Shown piece after piece: positions 1 to 7,829 of a stretch of DNA of 64,000 nt. Each line of letters opens with the position of its first letter. Positions within the stretch are counted from its first letter, which is position 1. The stretch is from Dehalococcoidia bacterium. GTDB lineage: Bacteria; Chloroflexota; Dehalococcoidia; Bin125. The stretch spans positions 107,835 to 171,834 of the forward strand of contig JAJDYG010000016.1 in NCBI GenBank assembly GCA_022822855.1. The letters run 5' to 3'. The position numbers were made by a program, and so were the translations under genes. The notes beneath the pieces are model-generated. The model was not told the DNA's origin. It did no database searches and saw only the letters and a list, made by a program, of their open reading frames with translations.

Positions 1-671
1 ACGTGAGCCGTGGCGCTGAACTCGAACGTGACGTTAGCGACGCCGGCGATTGATTGAGTTCTGCGGAAGTCGAACCGGCTCTCGAGGTACGGCCCATCGA
101 CCACGACCGGATTGTCGGCGTTGACCCCGTGATAGCCGTGAACATACCGCAGATGGGCCATGTCGACCGAGTTCTCGGTCGTTTCCTGGGGATGACCCTC
201 GAAGCGCAAGGTCTGGATATGGATACCGCACCAGCCGGTCTGCTCGGGATCCTGGGCGGGCAGTTGCCACTGTGGCTCGCGTCCGTTGATTCCCCACCAG
301 GCGAACACCATCCCGGAGATCTCACGGGTCTCGTGAACCCTCAGGCGGGCCGACCGGGGTGGGGGCGCAAACGGTGTCGCCATACATTGACCAGACACGT
401 CGAACTCGTAGCCATGGAACGGACACACGAGTCGGCCGTCGCAGACGCTTGCCCCGGCATCGGGTCCGAGGAACGATCCGAGATGCGGGCAGTATGCCTC
501 GGCGACGCAGATTCGACCCTGGTCGTCGCACCAGACGACGATGTCTTCACCCATCCAGATCTTCTGGATGAGTTTGGCCTTCAGCACATCCCGACGGCCG
601 GCGACGAAGTACCAGCCCTCGGGGAACGGCGAGGGCAGGGCGCGGTCCGCATGTCTCAGCCGGTCGGGCAT
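1..671 (-). CDS. Rieske non-haem iron oxygenase, KshA/DAF-36-like, 3' end cut by window edge
   Basis: The frame is open from an ATG at 671 to the window edge, so 223 N-terminal residues are visible and the C-terminus is missing. A GGAGGAGG ribosome site lies about 7 bases before the ATG. The Rieske [2Fe-2S] ligands are C61-x-H63 and C83-x2-H86. The start of the mononuclear iron site is D170, H173 and H178, inside an ENSVDMAH...H pattern. That pattern is typical of steroid-class oxygenases (KshA, and DAF-36/Neverland cholesterol 7-desaturase). Such enzymes hydroxylate or desaturate sterol or ketosteroid rings using electrons from a separate reductase, which is not seen here. The gene is divergent from the GPP34-P450 fusion. 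The family is secure; a steroid substrate is inference. Confidence 0.85.
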   Translation of the reverse strand, partial: MPDRLRHADRALPSPFPEGWYFVAGRRDVLKAKLIQKIWMGEDIVVWCDDQGRICVAEAYCPHLGSFLGPDAGASVCDGRLVCPFHGYEFDVSGQCMATPFAPPPRSARLRVHETREISGMVFAWWGINGREPQWQLPAQDPEQTGWCGIHIQTLRFEGHPQETTENSVDMAHLRYVHGYHGVNADNPVVVDGPYLESRFDFRRTQSIAGVANVTFEFSATAH

Positions 672-719
672 CGTTCGAGCCTCCTCCCGCCGGAACCCTG
701 ACCGATCATCGCCTGGCTA

Positions 720-735
720 TTACAATTCACTGTAA
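720..735. promoter_or_regulatory. Inverted-repeat operator candidate between divergent oxygenases
   Basis: TTACAATTCACTGTAA contains perfect TTACA/TGTAA arms around 6 bases, the size and symmetry of a dimeric (for example TetR-type) repressor site. It lies 49 bases from the Rieske ATG and 173 bases from the P450 ATG, in the only shared control region of the two genes. No regulator gene is adjacent. Function is inferred from symmetry and position only. Confidence 0.4.
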
Positions 736-908
736 GAGGGGTTAAGAGGAGATCACACCGCCGCCTGCGCGGGCGCGATTATGTCGCCAAGCCGGAAACG
801 CTGATCCGAACGGTTGACTGCCACGGCCATATAGTGACCCTGTACGGGTTCGGCTGTACGGCTGGACGTGTGGAAAGCGTGCATGAGGACATCTGAGAGC
901 GTTGACCC

Positions 909-2987
909 ATGACAGTTGGAACTGCTGACGCGGGCGTCGGACAGCTAACCCTGCCCCAGGAACTTGTGCTGATGCTGCTCAACGAGGAGAGCGGCTACTT
1001 TCGCCAGGTCCCCGGTTGGAATCTCAACTGCGCCATCGTCGGAGCGGCCCTGGCGGAACTCTCGCTGATCGGTCGGATCGACACGGACATGGAGTCCCTG
1101 CAGTTGCTCGACTCGACGCCGACCGACCACGCGGCGTTGGATCCCATCCTGGAAGCGATCGTCGCCGAGCCGATCCAACGCACCGCCCAGTACTGGGTTG
1201 AACTCCTCGCGCAACAGGCCGAAACCACCATCGACGTCGCCCTCGAGCGACTGGCGGAGATGAACGTCCTCCAGCATCACGAGGGCGATTTCTGGACGCT
1301 GACCCACTCGGCCTGGCAGTCGGAGCGGGTCGGAGATGCTGCGGGAGGCACGGCGGTCGAGTTTGTTCGCTCGCGCATCGCGCGCGTGATTTTCGACGAT
1401 GAGATTCCGGACCCGCGGGACGCGATCCTGATCTCGTTGCTCAGCACCTGCGATGTGCTGCGCTTCATCTTCCAGCTCGAGCCCGAATCGGAGGAGCGAA
1501 TCGAACTGGTCTGCAAGATGGATCTGATCGGGCGGGCCATCGCCGAGGCCGTGGCTCAGAACCTCACCAGTCCGCTCGTTCGCCGCAGCGGTCTGACGAG
1601 GCAAATCCCCGCGATCAAGCTGTTGAAGATGGTACGTAATCCGCACGTGCGCGACGGAAACCTGCCGGCGTTGTTTGCGGATCTGTATCAAGAGTACGGT
1701 CCGGTGTTCGAGATGCGGCCGCCGATGCAGGACCCGATGGTGATCCTGGCGGGGCCGGAGGTCAATCGCTGGGCCCAGCGCGAGGGCCGCTTGCACCTGA
1801 CCTCAACCAAGTATCTGGACGGCCTGGAGAAGGTGTACGGCGCCCACGGGATCATCCCGGCCCTGGACAGTTCGGATCACTTCCGCATGCGCAAGGCGAT
1901 GCAGCCGAGTTACTCGCGAGCGCGGCTGGAGGAACAACTCGACGCGGTCTACGCGCGGGTACGGGGGCACATGGCGGAGTGGAACGTGGGCGACACCATG
2001 CCGGCGAGAAGCATGTCGCGCCTGCTGACGAACGCACAGATTTCGCCGATCGTGGTCAGCATCGACTCGCAGGACATCGTCGAAGACCTGATCGAATACA
2101 AGGAACGGGCGCTGAACACTCGCGTGGCGAACGTTCTGCCCAAGTTCCTGCTGCACACACCGGCTATGAAACGCGCGGCGAAGAGCATCGACATCATGCT
2201 GGAGCGTATTCAGCAGTCGCATACGGCCGCGCAGCGGGTTGACGCCCAACGCGACATCATTGACGACTTCCTCAGCCTGCACGCCAACGACCCGCAATTG
2301 CTGCCTGAGTCGAGCCTCAAGTTCTCGCTCTCCGCGCCGCTGCTGGCCAGCATGTACCTCGGCGATGGGCTCGGCTTCGCCATCTATGCGATGGCCACGC
2401 AACCCGAGCTGTACGAGCGAATTCGAGCCGAAGCAGAGGCGATCTTCGCGGATGGAGATCCCGACAGCGACGTCTTCAAGGGTCCGGAGATTGATGTGAC
2501 GCGTCGCTTCGTGATGGAGAGTCTGCGGATGTACCCGGTGGTCCCCGGTTCCATGCGCGATGTGATGAATAGCTGCGTCGTTGAGGACTACGAGCTGCCG
2601 CTGGGAGCCCGCGTCCTGATCCTGCAGACTGCATCGCACTATCTGAGCGATGTCTTCCCAGAGCCCTACAAGTTTGACATTGATCGCTATCTCCCCGGTC
2701 GCGACGAACACCGCAGCACTGCCTACGCGCCGTTCGGGCTGGGAACGCACACCTGTCTTGGACAACGATGGGTGGAACTGCAGATGGCGATCGACCTGCT
2801 GATGCTCGCCTATTACTTCGACATCGAAGTCCGGCCAACTAACGCCAAGATGCGGATCAGCCCGTTCCCGTCCCTGTCGATCGGCAAGAAGCTGAAGTTC
2901 CACATCGCCGGGCAACGGCACGAGATCCCTCGTGTCGAGGCGCCGAATGGCGCGGGGATGCCCATGGGCTGCCCGGTCGCCCACTAG
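909..2987 (+). CDS. GPP34 (GOLPH3-like) domain fused to cytochrome P450
   Basis: The 692-residue protein has two modules. Residues about 13-225 look like a bacterial GPP34/GOLPH3 domain, with LTLPQELVLMLLNEESG near the start, a GAALAELSLIGRI helix and a later DPRDAILISLL segment. Residues about 235-670 are a P450, with the K-helix ExxR (ESLR) and the haem loop FGLGTHTCLG with cysteine ligand C616. The I-helix reads LGDGLG, so the usual acid-threonine pair lacks its threonine. GOLPH3 domains bind phosphoinositide membranes, so the N-terminus may tether this P450 to membrane; that is inference. There is no N-terminal signal or membrane helix. It is divergent from a KshA-like Rieske gene, suggesting a shared lipid or sterol substrate. 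Confidence 0.88.
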   Translation: MTVGTADAGVGQLTLPQELVLMLLNEESGYFRQVPGWNLNCAIVGAALAELSLIGRIDTDMESLQLLDSTPTDHAALDPILEAIVAEPIQRTAQYWVELLAQQAETTIDVALERLAEMNVLQHHEGDFWTLTHSAWQSERVGDAAGGTAVEFVRSRIARVIFDDEIPDPRDAILISLLSTCDVLRFIFQLEPESEERIELVCKMDLIGRAIAEAVAQNLTSPLVRRSGLTRQIPAIKLLKMVRNPHVRDGNLPALFADLYQEYGPVFEMRPPMQDPMVILAGPEVNRWAQREGRLHLTSTKYLDGLEKVYGAHGIIPALDSSDHFRMRKAMQPSYSRARLEEQLDAVYARVRGHMAEWNVGDTMPARSMSRLLTNAQISPIVVSIDSQDIVEDLIEYKERALNTRVANVLPKFLLHTPAMKRAAKSIDIMLERIQQSHTAAQRVDAQRDIIDDFLSLHANDPQLLPESSLKFSLSAPLLASMYLGDGLGFAIYAMATQPELYERIRAEAEAIFADGDPDSDVFKGPEIDVTRRFVMESLRMYPVVPGSMRDVMNSCVVEDYELPLGARVLILQTASHYLSDVFPEPYKFDIDRYLPGRDEHRSTAYAPFGLGTHTCLGQRWVELQMAIDLLMLAYYFDIEVRPTNAKMRISPFPSLSIGKKLKFHIAGQRHEIPRVEAPNGAGMPMGCPVAH

Positions 2988-3001
2988 AGGCAATCGACGT
3001 C

Positions 3002-5485
3002 TCAGGACGGGTTTGATTCCCGCTCGTGGCGCTCCTGGATCTCGTCGATCGTTTCGTCCAACTCGTCCCACATGCGCTGCATTGACGAACGCAGGCGCAT
3101 GTTCTGGAACGCGCCCCAGACCGTCATGGCCGGCGGAACGACCAGGATCGAGACGATCAGCGAGTAGGCGATCGTGATCGCCGCGGTGATGCCGAATTGC
3201 TGTGAGGCCAGCAACGGCGAGGCGATCAACACGCCCAGGCCGAGCGCCGTCGTCATGGCCGAGCCGAGCAGGGCTGAGCCGGTCGTAGCAAGCGTTCGAA
3301 TCGCCGCCTGCTCGGGGTCTCGGAGGCGCGAAAACTCTTCCCGATAGCGATGGATCAGGTGAATGGTGTAGTCGACGCCGATGCCGATTGAGAGCGCCGT
3401 GATGATCGAGGTGATCAGCGAGTAGGGGATGCCGAGCAGGGACATTGTGCCCAGCACCCAGATCAGCACGAATACGATCGGCAACACTGCGACCAGCGCC
3501 AGCACCGGCTGTCGCTGGGTGATCCAGAAGAAGACTGCCAGGATGCCAAGCGCGGCCGCGATGGTGATGCTGATCGCCTCCGTCTGCCTCTCGGTGATCG
3601 AATCCGTGATTGTGACGCCGATGATGCTCTCGGATGTCGCGGTGATCTCTCCCTCGGTGCTGAGCCACAGCGACTCAAGCTCCTCCTGCACCTGTCTGGC
3701 ACCCGAGTTGTCGCCGGTCATCGTCGGGAACTGAATCAGGATTCTGTCGATGCCGTTGGGATTGTTGACCAGGCCGTGAGAGAACGCCGGATCCATTGAC
3801 TCAAGCCGATCTAGGATCTCCTGCATCAGGCCCTCGTCAATCTGCAGTCCGGTCGAGGCCTCGTTGAACAGCGCCGCCAGGTTCGGGTCATACTTGTCGC
3901 CCGGTTCGCCGCTGTCCGTGACCCAGTCTCGAACCAACAGCTCGTAGGACGTTTGAAGCGGTCCGGCTGCGAAGTCCGGCCGCGTCTGTTCATCCTCAAA
4001 CGCATTGGCCAGGTCCCGTAGGTTCAGCAGGGTTCTCGTCTCTGTCGCCTCCGCCTTGATCAGGACCGTGGTCACTTCCGTCGGCCCACCGATCGCTTCG
4101 TCGAGCGTGTCCCAGTCTTCCAGCACGCTGCCGCCGCGCGGCAGGATGTCGCGGATGCTGAACTCCGAATCAAGGTCGGTCGCCGCGACTCCAAAGCCAA
4201 TCGTGACTGCCAGCACCACGATCAGGAACGGCGCAGGCCGCAAGGCAACGTTGGCGCCCAACCACTCGGCGGCGCGCTCGACGCCGGGGATCGCCTGCGA
4301 GATCAGCCGCTTAGTTGGCAGAGTGCCCTTCGCCTCGCGACGCCGATCGATGATCGTCCGCCCTGCCGGGACGAGGGTGAGCATCACGATCAGGCTCATC
4401 CCAACACCGAACGCGGCAACGATGCCAAAGTCGGCGACGATTTCCACGGGCGAGAAGAGATTGGCCAACAGGCTGACGATGGTCGTCACCGCCGCGAGCA
4501 GCAGCGGGATCACCACGTGCCGCAGACCCTGCCGGACCGCGTCCAACACCGGCCTGCCCGTGGCTCGCTGCTCCCGGTAGTTCGATACGACCTGGATGGC
4601 GTAGTCGACGGTGAGCCCGATGATGATGATCGGCACCATCGCCGTCAGCGCGTTGGGCGGACCGACCAGCCCCAGCCCATCCGGTCCCAGCCATCCCTCA
4701 ATGCCGACCACCCAGATCAGCGAGAGCAAGAGTCCCGCCAGCGCGAGCAGCAGGTCGGAGAGGGTGCGCAGGAAGAGCACAATCAAGACGGCGATCAAGA
4801 GCAGCGCGATACCGATCAGCGGCGCCATGCCGTCCTCGGTGGCTTGCTTGTACTCGTCCTCGACCACGATCGGCGACAGACTGCTGACGCTCAGCGGGCC
4901 GTCTTCGTCCTCCGCGAGCTGCTGAATTCGGCGCTCGCCGTCGGCAACCCGATCGTCAAACGTGTTGCGCAATCTGATCGTGGCGATCGCGACCGTGGAA
5001 CCATCGGCATCTGTTCCGGTCAGCGCGCTCAGATACGGTCCAATCGCCTGATCGTTGCGGACCGCCTCAATCTCTGCCGCGCCGACGGAATCAAGACGAT
5101 CAACGCCGAGCGCTGCCTGAATCAGATGCGCAGGAGAAGCGACGGCATCGGTTGGCGTCAGCAGTTCCTGGATCTCGGCGTCGTTCGCGATCTCGTCAAG
5201 GAACCCGCTCATCTGCGACAGGCCCTCGGGGGTGAGTGCCTCGCCGCGGAAGATGAGAGTGACGAGCCGGATATCGCCGGTTTCGTCGAAGCTCTCGTTT
5301 ATCTCCTGAATGGCCGTCGCCAGCGGTCCATCCTGCGGCAGCAGGGCCACGTCCGTGCCATCCACGATCGGCACGCGCTGGCTCGCCCCGGCGGCCAGGA
5401 TGACCGTGATCACAAGCAGCACGCCGAGCGTGACGTAGGGACGCGCGGTGACGAGTCGACTCAAGTTGCCAAGGATGTCATTCAT
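3002..5485 (-). CDS. RND/MMPL-family lipid-type exporter
   Basis: The 827-residue inner-membrane protein has the classic duplicated RND layout: a first helix near residue 20, a periplasmic domain, a helix bundle, then a repeat of the same pattern. Each half carries the proton-relay signature in helix 4 (GLTVDYAI and GIGVDYTI). The best family match is the MMPL/HpnN group, which moves hydrophobic lipids such as hopanoids or mycolate precursors. The ATG at 5485 was chosen over an upstream TTG because it begins a normal MNDIL N-terminus just before the first membrane helix; neither has a strong ribosome site. It lies tail to tail with the P450 fusion 14 bases away. The substrate is unknown; a sterol or terpenoid lipid is only a suggestion. 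Confidence 0.85.
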   Translation of the reverse strand: MNDILGNLSRLVTARPYVTLGVLLVITVILAAGASQRVPIVDGTDVALLPQDGPLATAIQEINESFDETGDIRLVTLIFRGEALTPEGLSQMSGFLDEIANDAEIQELLTPTDAVASPAHLIQAALGVDRLDSVGAAEIEAVRNDQAIGPYLSALTGTDADGSTVAIATIRLRNTFDDRVADGERRIQQLAEDEDGPLSVSSLSPIVVEDEYKQATEDGMAPLIGIALLLIAVLIVLFLRTLSDLLLALAGLLLSLIWVVGIEGWLGPDGLGLVGPPNALTAMVPIIIIGLTVDYAIQVVSNYREQRATGRPVLDAVRQGLRHVVIPLLLAAVTTIVSLLANLFSPVEIVADFGIVAAFGVGMSLIVMLTLVPAGRTIIDRRREAKGTLPTKRLISQAIPGVERAAEWLGANVALRPAPFLIVVLAVTIGFGVAATDLDSEFSIRDILPRGGSVLEDWDTLDEAIGGPTEVTTVLIKAEATETRTLLNLRDLANAFEDEQTRPDFAAGPLQTSYELLVRDWVTDSGEPGDKYDPNLAALFNEASTGLQIDEGLMQEILDRLESMDPAFSHGLVNNPNGIDRILIQFPTMTGDNSGARQVQEELESLWLSTEGEITATSESIIGVTITDSITERQTEAISITIAAALGILAVFFWITQRQPVLALVAVLPIVFVLIWVLGTMSLLGIPYSLITSIITALSIGIGVDYTIHLIHRYREEFSRLRDPEQAAIRTLATTGSALLGSAMTTALGLGVLIASPLLASQQFGITAAITIAYSLIVSILVVPPAMTVWGAFQNMRLRSSMQRMWDELDETIDEIQERHERESNPS

Positions 5486-5600
5486 GGTGAGCAACAGGAT
5501 AGGTGGCCGACACGACAACGATGGCGGCTAGTCGAATCCGTTCCGAAGGCACTCGCGTTACCGCCCTTCGCATTCACAGATTGACAACTGGTCTCATGCC

Positions 5601-6893
5601 TCAGTCGGCTGACGCGATCCGCTCATTGGTCGCTGGATCGACTTCGAACGGACCGTCGAGGGCCAGCTCGGCGCCCATCTCACGGACAGCCGGGAGCACC
5701 TCTTCGCCCATCAGCCTCAAACTGCGCATTGCGTCGTCATGGTCCATCGAACCGTCGCCGTCCCAGAAGATGATCGCGCCCGGGCGCAACTCTTCCAGGA
5801 CGTGACGGATTTTGGGCAGCACGGTCGACGGCGTGCCATGGATGATGCTCAGCCGGTCGACCTGCTCCTGGAACGTGCCTCGGTAGTCTCGCGGCTCCGC
5901 CGGTTCGGCGGCGCCCTCCAGCGCGCGCTGTCGCTCGACCCGGCCTCGGGAGGCTGCGATCGAGCGAATCTGCGACGTCGGCAAGACGTCGGTACGCGAG
6001 GTGAGACCGGGAAGCGACTGCAGGAAGGGTCGAACCTTGCCCTGGTTGCCCTCCAGGAACGGATTGCTCGGCCCCTGCAGATACTTGCGCGCCGTGTCCT
6101 CGGCCAACTCGTCTGTCTCGTCGACGTGGACCTTGAACAGATAGGCCGTGTGCTGCGTGCCGGCCTCGTACCCGGCTTCCAGTGCGCAGGCGCGGTAGTA
6201 GTCGAATGACTGCTTGGTCGGTCCGATCTCCGTCGCGAGCATGACGTAGGGATAGCGACGCTCAGCCGCCCACTTGACCGTGTTGCGGCTCATCACGCCG
6301 GGAATCCAGATCGGAGGGTGCGGGTCCGAGTATGGACGGGCCCATGGGTTGACGTAGCGATACTGGTAGTGCTCGCCCTCCCAGCGGAACGGACCCGGCG
6401 TGGTCCATGCCTTGACGATGAAATCGTGCGCCTCCTGGTAGCGCTCCCAGTTGAAGGGCGACGCCGAGTTGTGAGCGACCGATTCTCGGCCGGTGCCTCG
6501 CACCCAACCGCTGACGAGCCGCCCGCGCGAGATCATGTCGATCTCGGCCAGCTCCTCGGCCAGCCAGAGCGGATCGTCCCAGATCGGCAGCACATTGCCG
6601 AGCAGCACGATCTTGGCCCGGCTGGTGATCCTCGCCAGGATCGCCGCTTCGACGTTCATTACGCCGCCCATGCAGAATGGCGTCGAGTGGTGCTCGTTGA
6701 GCATCAACCCATCGAACCCCATTTCCTCGGCGTAGATTTTCTCGTCCAGGTAGCGGTTGTAGAGCTCGGAGCCGATCCGGGGGTCGTAGCTGCCGTTGCT
6801 CAGATCCAGGTCTTGAATGTCTCGTCCGGCGGCGCCGAAGTAGCCGGAGCTCGGGTCTTGATAAGGCCGCTCGGTGAAGTAGCCAATGAACAT
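5601..6893 (-). CDS. LLM-class flavin-dependent oxidoreductase (luciferase-like)
   Basis: A 430-residue bacterial-luciferase-family TIM barrel that uses reduced flavin (FMNH2 or F420H2) and oxygen for monooxygenation. Supporting segments are EEMGFDGLMLNEHH near the N-terminus, LLGNVLPIWDDPLWLAEELAEID, the SRGRLVSGWVRG strand and FIVKAWTTPGPFRWEG. The ATG at 6893 follows an AGGAGGGG ribosome site about 5 bases upstream. The gene stands alone on the minus strand, followed upstream by about 930 bases of repeat-rich DNA. Expansions of this family are typical of SAR202-type Chloroflexota. The substrate cannot be read from sequence. Confidence 0.9.
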   Translation of the reverse strand: MFIGYFTERPYQDPSSGYFGAAGRDIQDLDLSNGSYDPRIGSELYNRYLDEKIYAEEMGFDGLMLNEHHSTPFCMGGVMNVEAAILARITSRAKIVLLGNVLPIWDDPLWLAEELAEIDMISRGRLVSGWVRGTGRESVAHNSASPFNWERYQEAHDFIVKAWTTPGPFRWEGEHYQYRYVNPWARPYSDPHPPIWIPGVMSRNTVKWAAERRYPYVMLATEIGPTKQSFDYYRACALEAGYEAGTQHTAYLFKVHVDETDELAEDTARKYLQGPSNPFLEGNQGKVRPFLQSLPGLTSRTDVLPTSQIRSIAASRGRVERQRALEGAAEPAEPRDYRGTFQEQVDRLSIIHGTPSTVLPKIRHVLEELRPGAIIFWDGDGSMDHDDAMRSLRLMGEEVLPAVREMGAELALDGPFEVDPATNERIASAD

Positions 6894-7020
6894 GTCACCC
6901 CTCCTGAGGCATCGCCAGGTTTACCGACTCAGGTGCGGGCAGTGTAGGAGTCTGAGCGGGTTTCAGCGCCAACGCGTCTTTGGGCATTTGCCGAGCGCGG
7001 GTCGCCGGGCCACGGAAAAA

Positions 7021-7165
7021 AACCAGATGCTCAGTTGTTCAGGTCGAATTTTCATTTCTCCCTCAAGCGAGGGCTGTTTCCCTGTGTTTTACGGGAGATC
7101 GCGTGTTCAGGTCGTTCAGGTTCGTTCAGCCATGTTCAGACAGGTTCGGCATCTGTTCAGGGTTC
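7021..7165 (+). repeat. Dispersed TTCAG-array repeat, copy 1
   Basis: A non-coding repeat with a TGTTTTACGGG core followed by TTCAG words at about 9-10 base spacing on one strand (roughly 7106-7140). Related copies occur near 20958-21095 (opposite strand), 63205-63345 and 63418-63548, with a core-only trace near 36970. It lies in the 6894-7647 gap, where I see no gene. Confidence 0.7.
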
Positions 7166-7499
7166 GCTTCTCGTGCCTGGGAGCGGATCGCGCGAATGAG
7201 CGTTCAGGTCTGATCGGCATTGATCGGCGTTGATCGGCACTGAACGATTGCGGTCTCTTCCCGTGCTGTGTTGATCCCGGATGTCTCGGGCGAGTCTTCC
7301 GTTGTTTGCATCGCCATTGCCCTTTCGCGGGCACACGCCGTCATCTTATACGGACATGGGTTCTGTCGGTGAGGGCGGAGCGTCACTTGCGCTACGGCTG
7401 TGGGCAAGGCGTCCGTCGGGAGCCTTTCGGTTAAGCCGGCTGACCAGTTGGTCCGGTCCGTTCTCTCAACGGCAGAGATCCAGGGAGCAGGATGCCAGC

Positions 7500-7600
7500 A
7501 GGTTTACGGACCCTCACCCCAGCCTTCTCTCAGGGCGAGAGAGGGGGCGCAGCGGACAGGGCGACCACCAGGGTCGCCCCTACAAAGCCGCGATCGTGCG
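7500..7600 (+). repeat. Short intergenic repeat with GGGCGACC hairpin
   Basis: This patch contains a stem GGGCGACC/GGTCGCCC with an ACCA loop (7559-7579), preceded by a run of CTCTCTCAGGGCGAGAG type and followed by CTACAAAGCCGCG. Similar text (GCGACCACAAGGGTCGCCCTACA) recurs at 63738-63770 and again at the window end, so it is a dispersed palindromic element rather than a gene terminator. No coding frame in it looks real. Confidence 0.55.
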
Positions 7601-7647
7601 CCGACTCGATTTACGCGCAGATCTCCGAGGGGAGAGGGACAATCGTG

Positions 7648-7829
7648 CTAGGGCGTGTTCACACTAGCCCCGTTCCGCGTCTCCCCGTGCTTGCCTGCCC
7701 CGCACTTGATGCGGGGACACGGGGCGACGATCGCGTGCGGCAGTGCGATTGGCGTGGGTTGTTGTGACCCGCGTCGCCTTGCGCCAACATGGACCATCCC
7801 GCTGAGACAGAAGTGTGAGCACGCCTTAG
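7648..7829. mobile_element. MITE-like element with 17-bp terminal inverted repeats, copy 1
   Basis: The left end reads CTAGGGCGTGTTCACAC (7648-7664) and the right end GTGTGAGCACGCCTTAG (7813-7829), inverted repeats with two mismatches. The 182-base interior has no transposase frame but includes CCGCGTCTCCCCGTGCTTG and GCGCCAACATGGA segments shared with the copy at 14945-15249. Terminal CTAG/TTAG could be YTAR-type target duplications, as made by IS5-family transposases (inference). The stop codon of the neighbouring Baeyer-Villiger monooxygenase (7826-7828) lies inside the right terminal repeat. Confidence 0.65.

Noticed and set aside
1..701. Plus-strand 215-codon frame at the window start
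   Set aside because: It is antisense to the Rieske oxygenase, whose iron-sulfur motifs are unmistakable on the minus strand.
1803..3668. A 621-codon minus-strand frame across the P450 and exporter genes
   Set aside because: Histidine/arginine-rich shadow crossing two genes in real frames; no domain recognisable.
5503..5805. Plus-strand frame between exporter and luciferase-like genes
   Set aside because: Overlaps the 3' end of the real luciferase-like gene on the other strand, is serine/arginine-rich and has no ribosome site.
7648..7829. Complete insertion sequence
   Set aside because: Only 182 bases with terminal repeats; there is no transposase frame, so it can only be a non-autonomous element.
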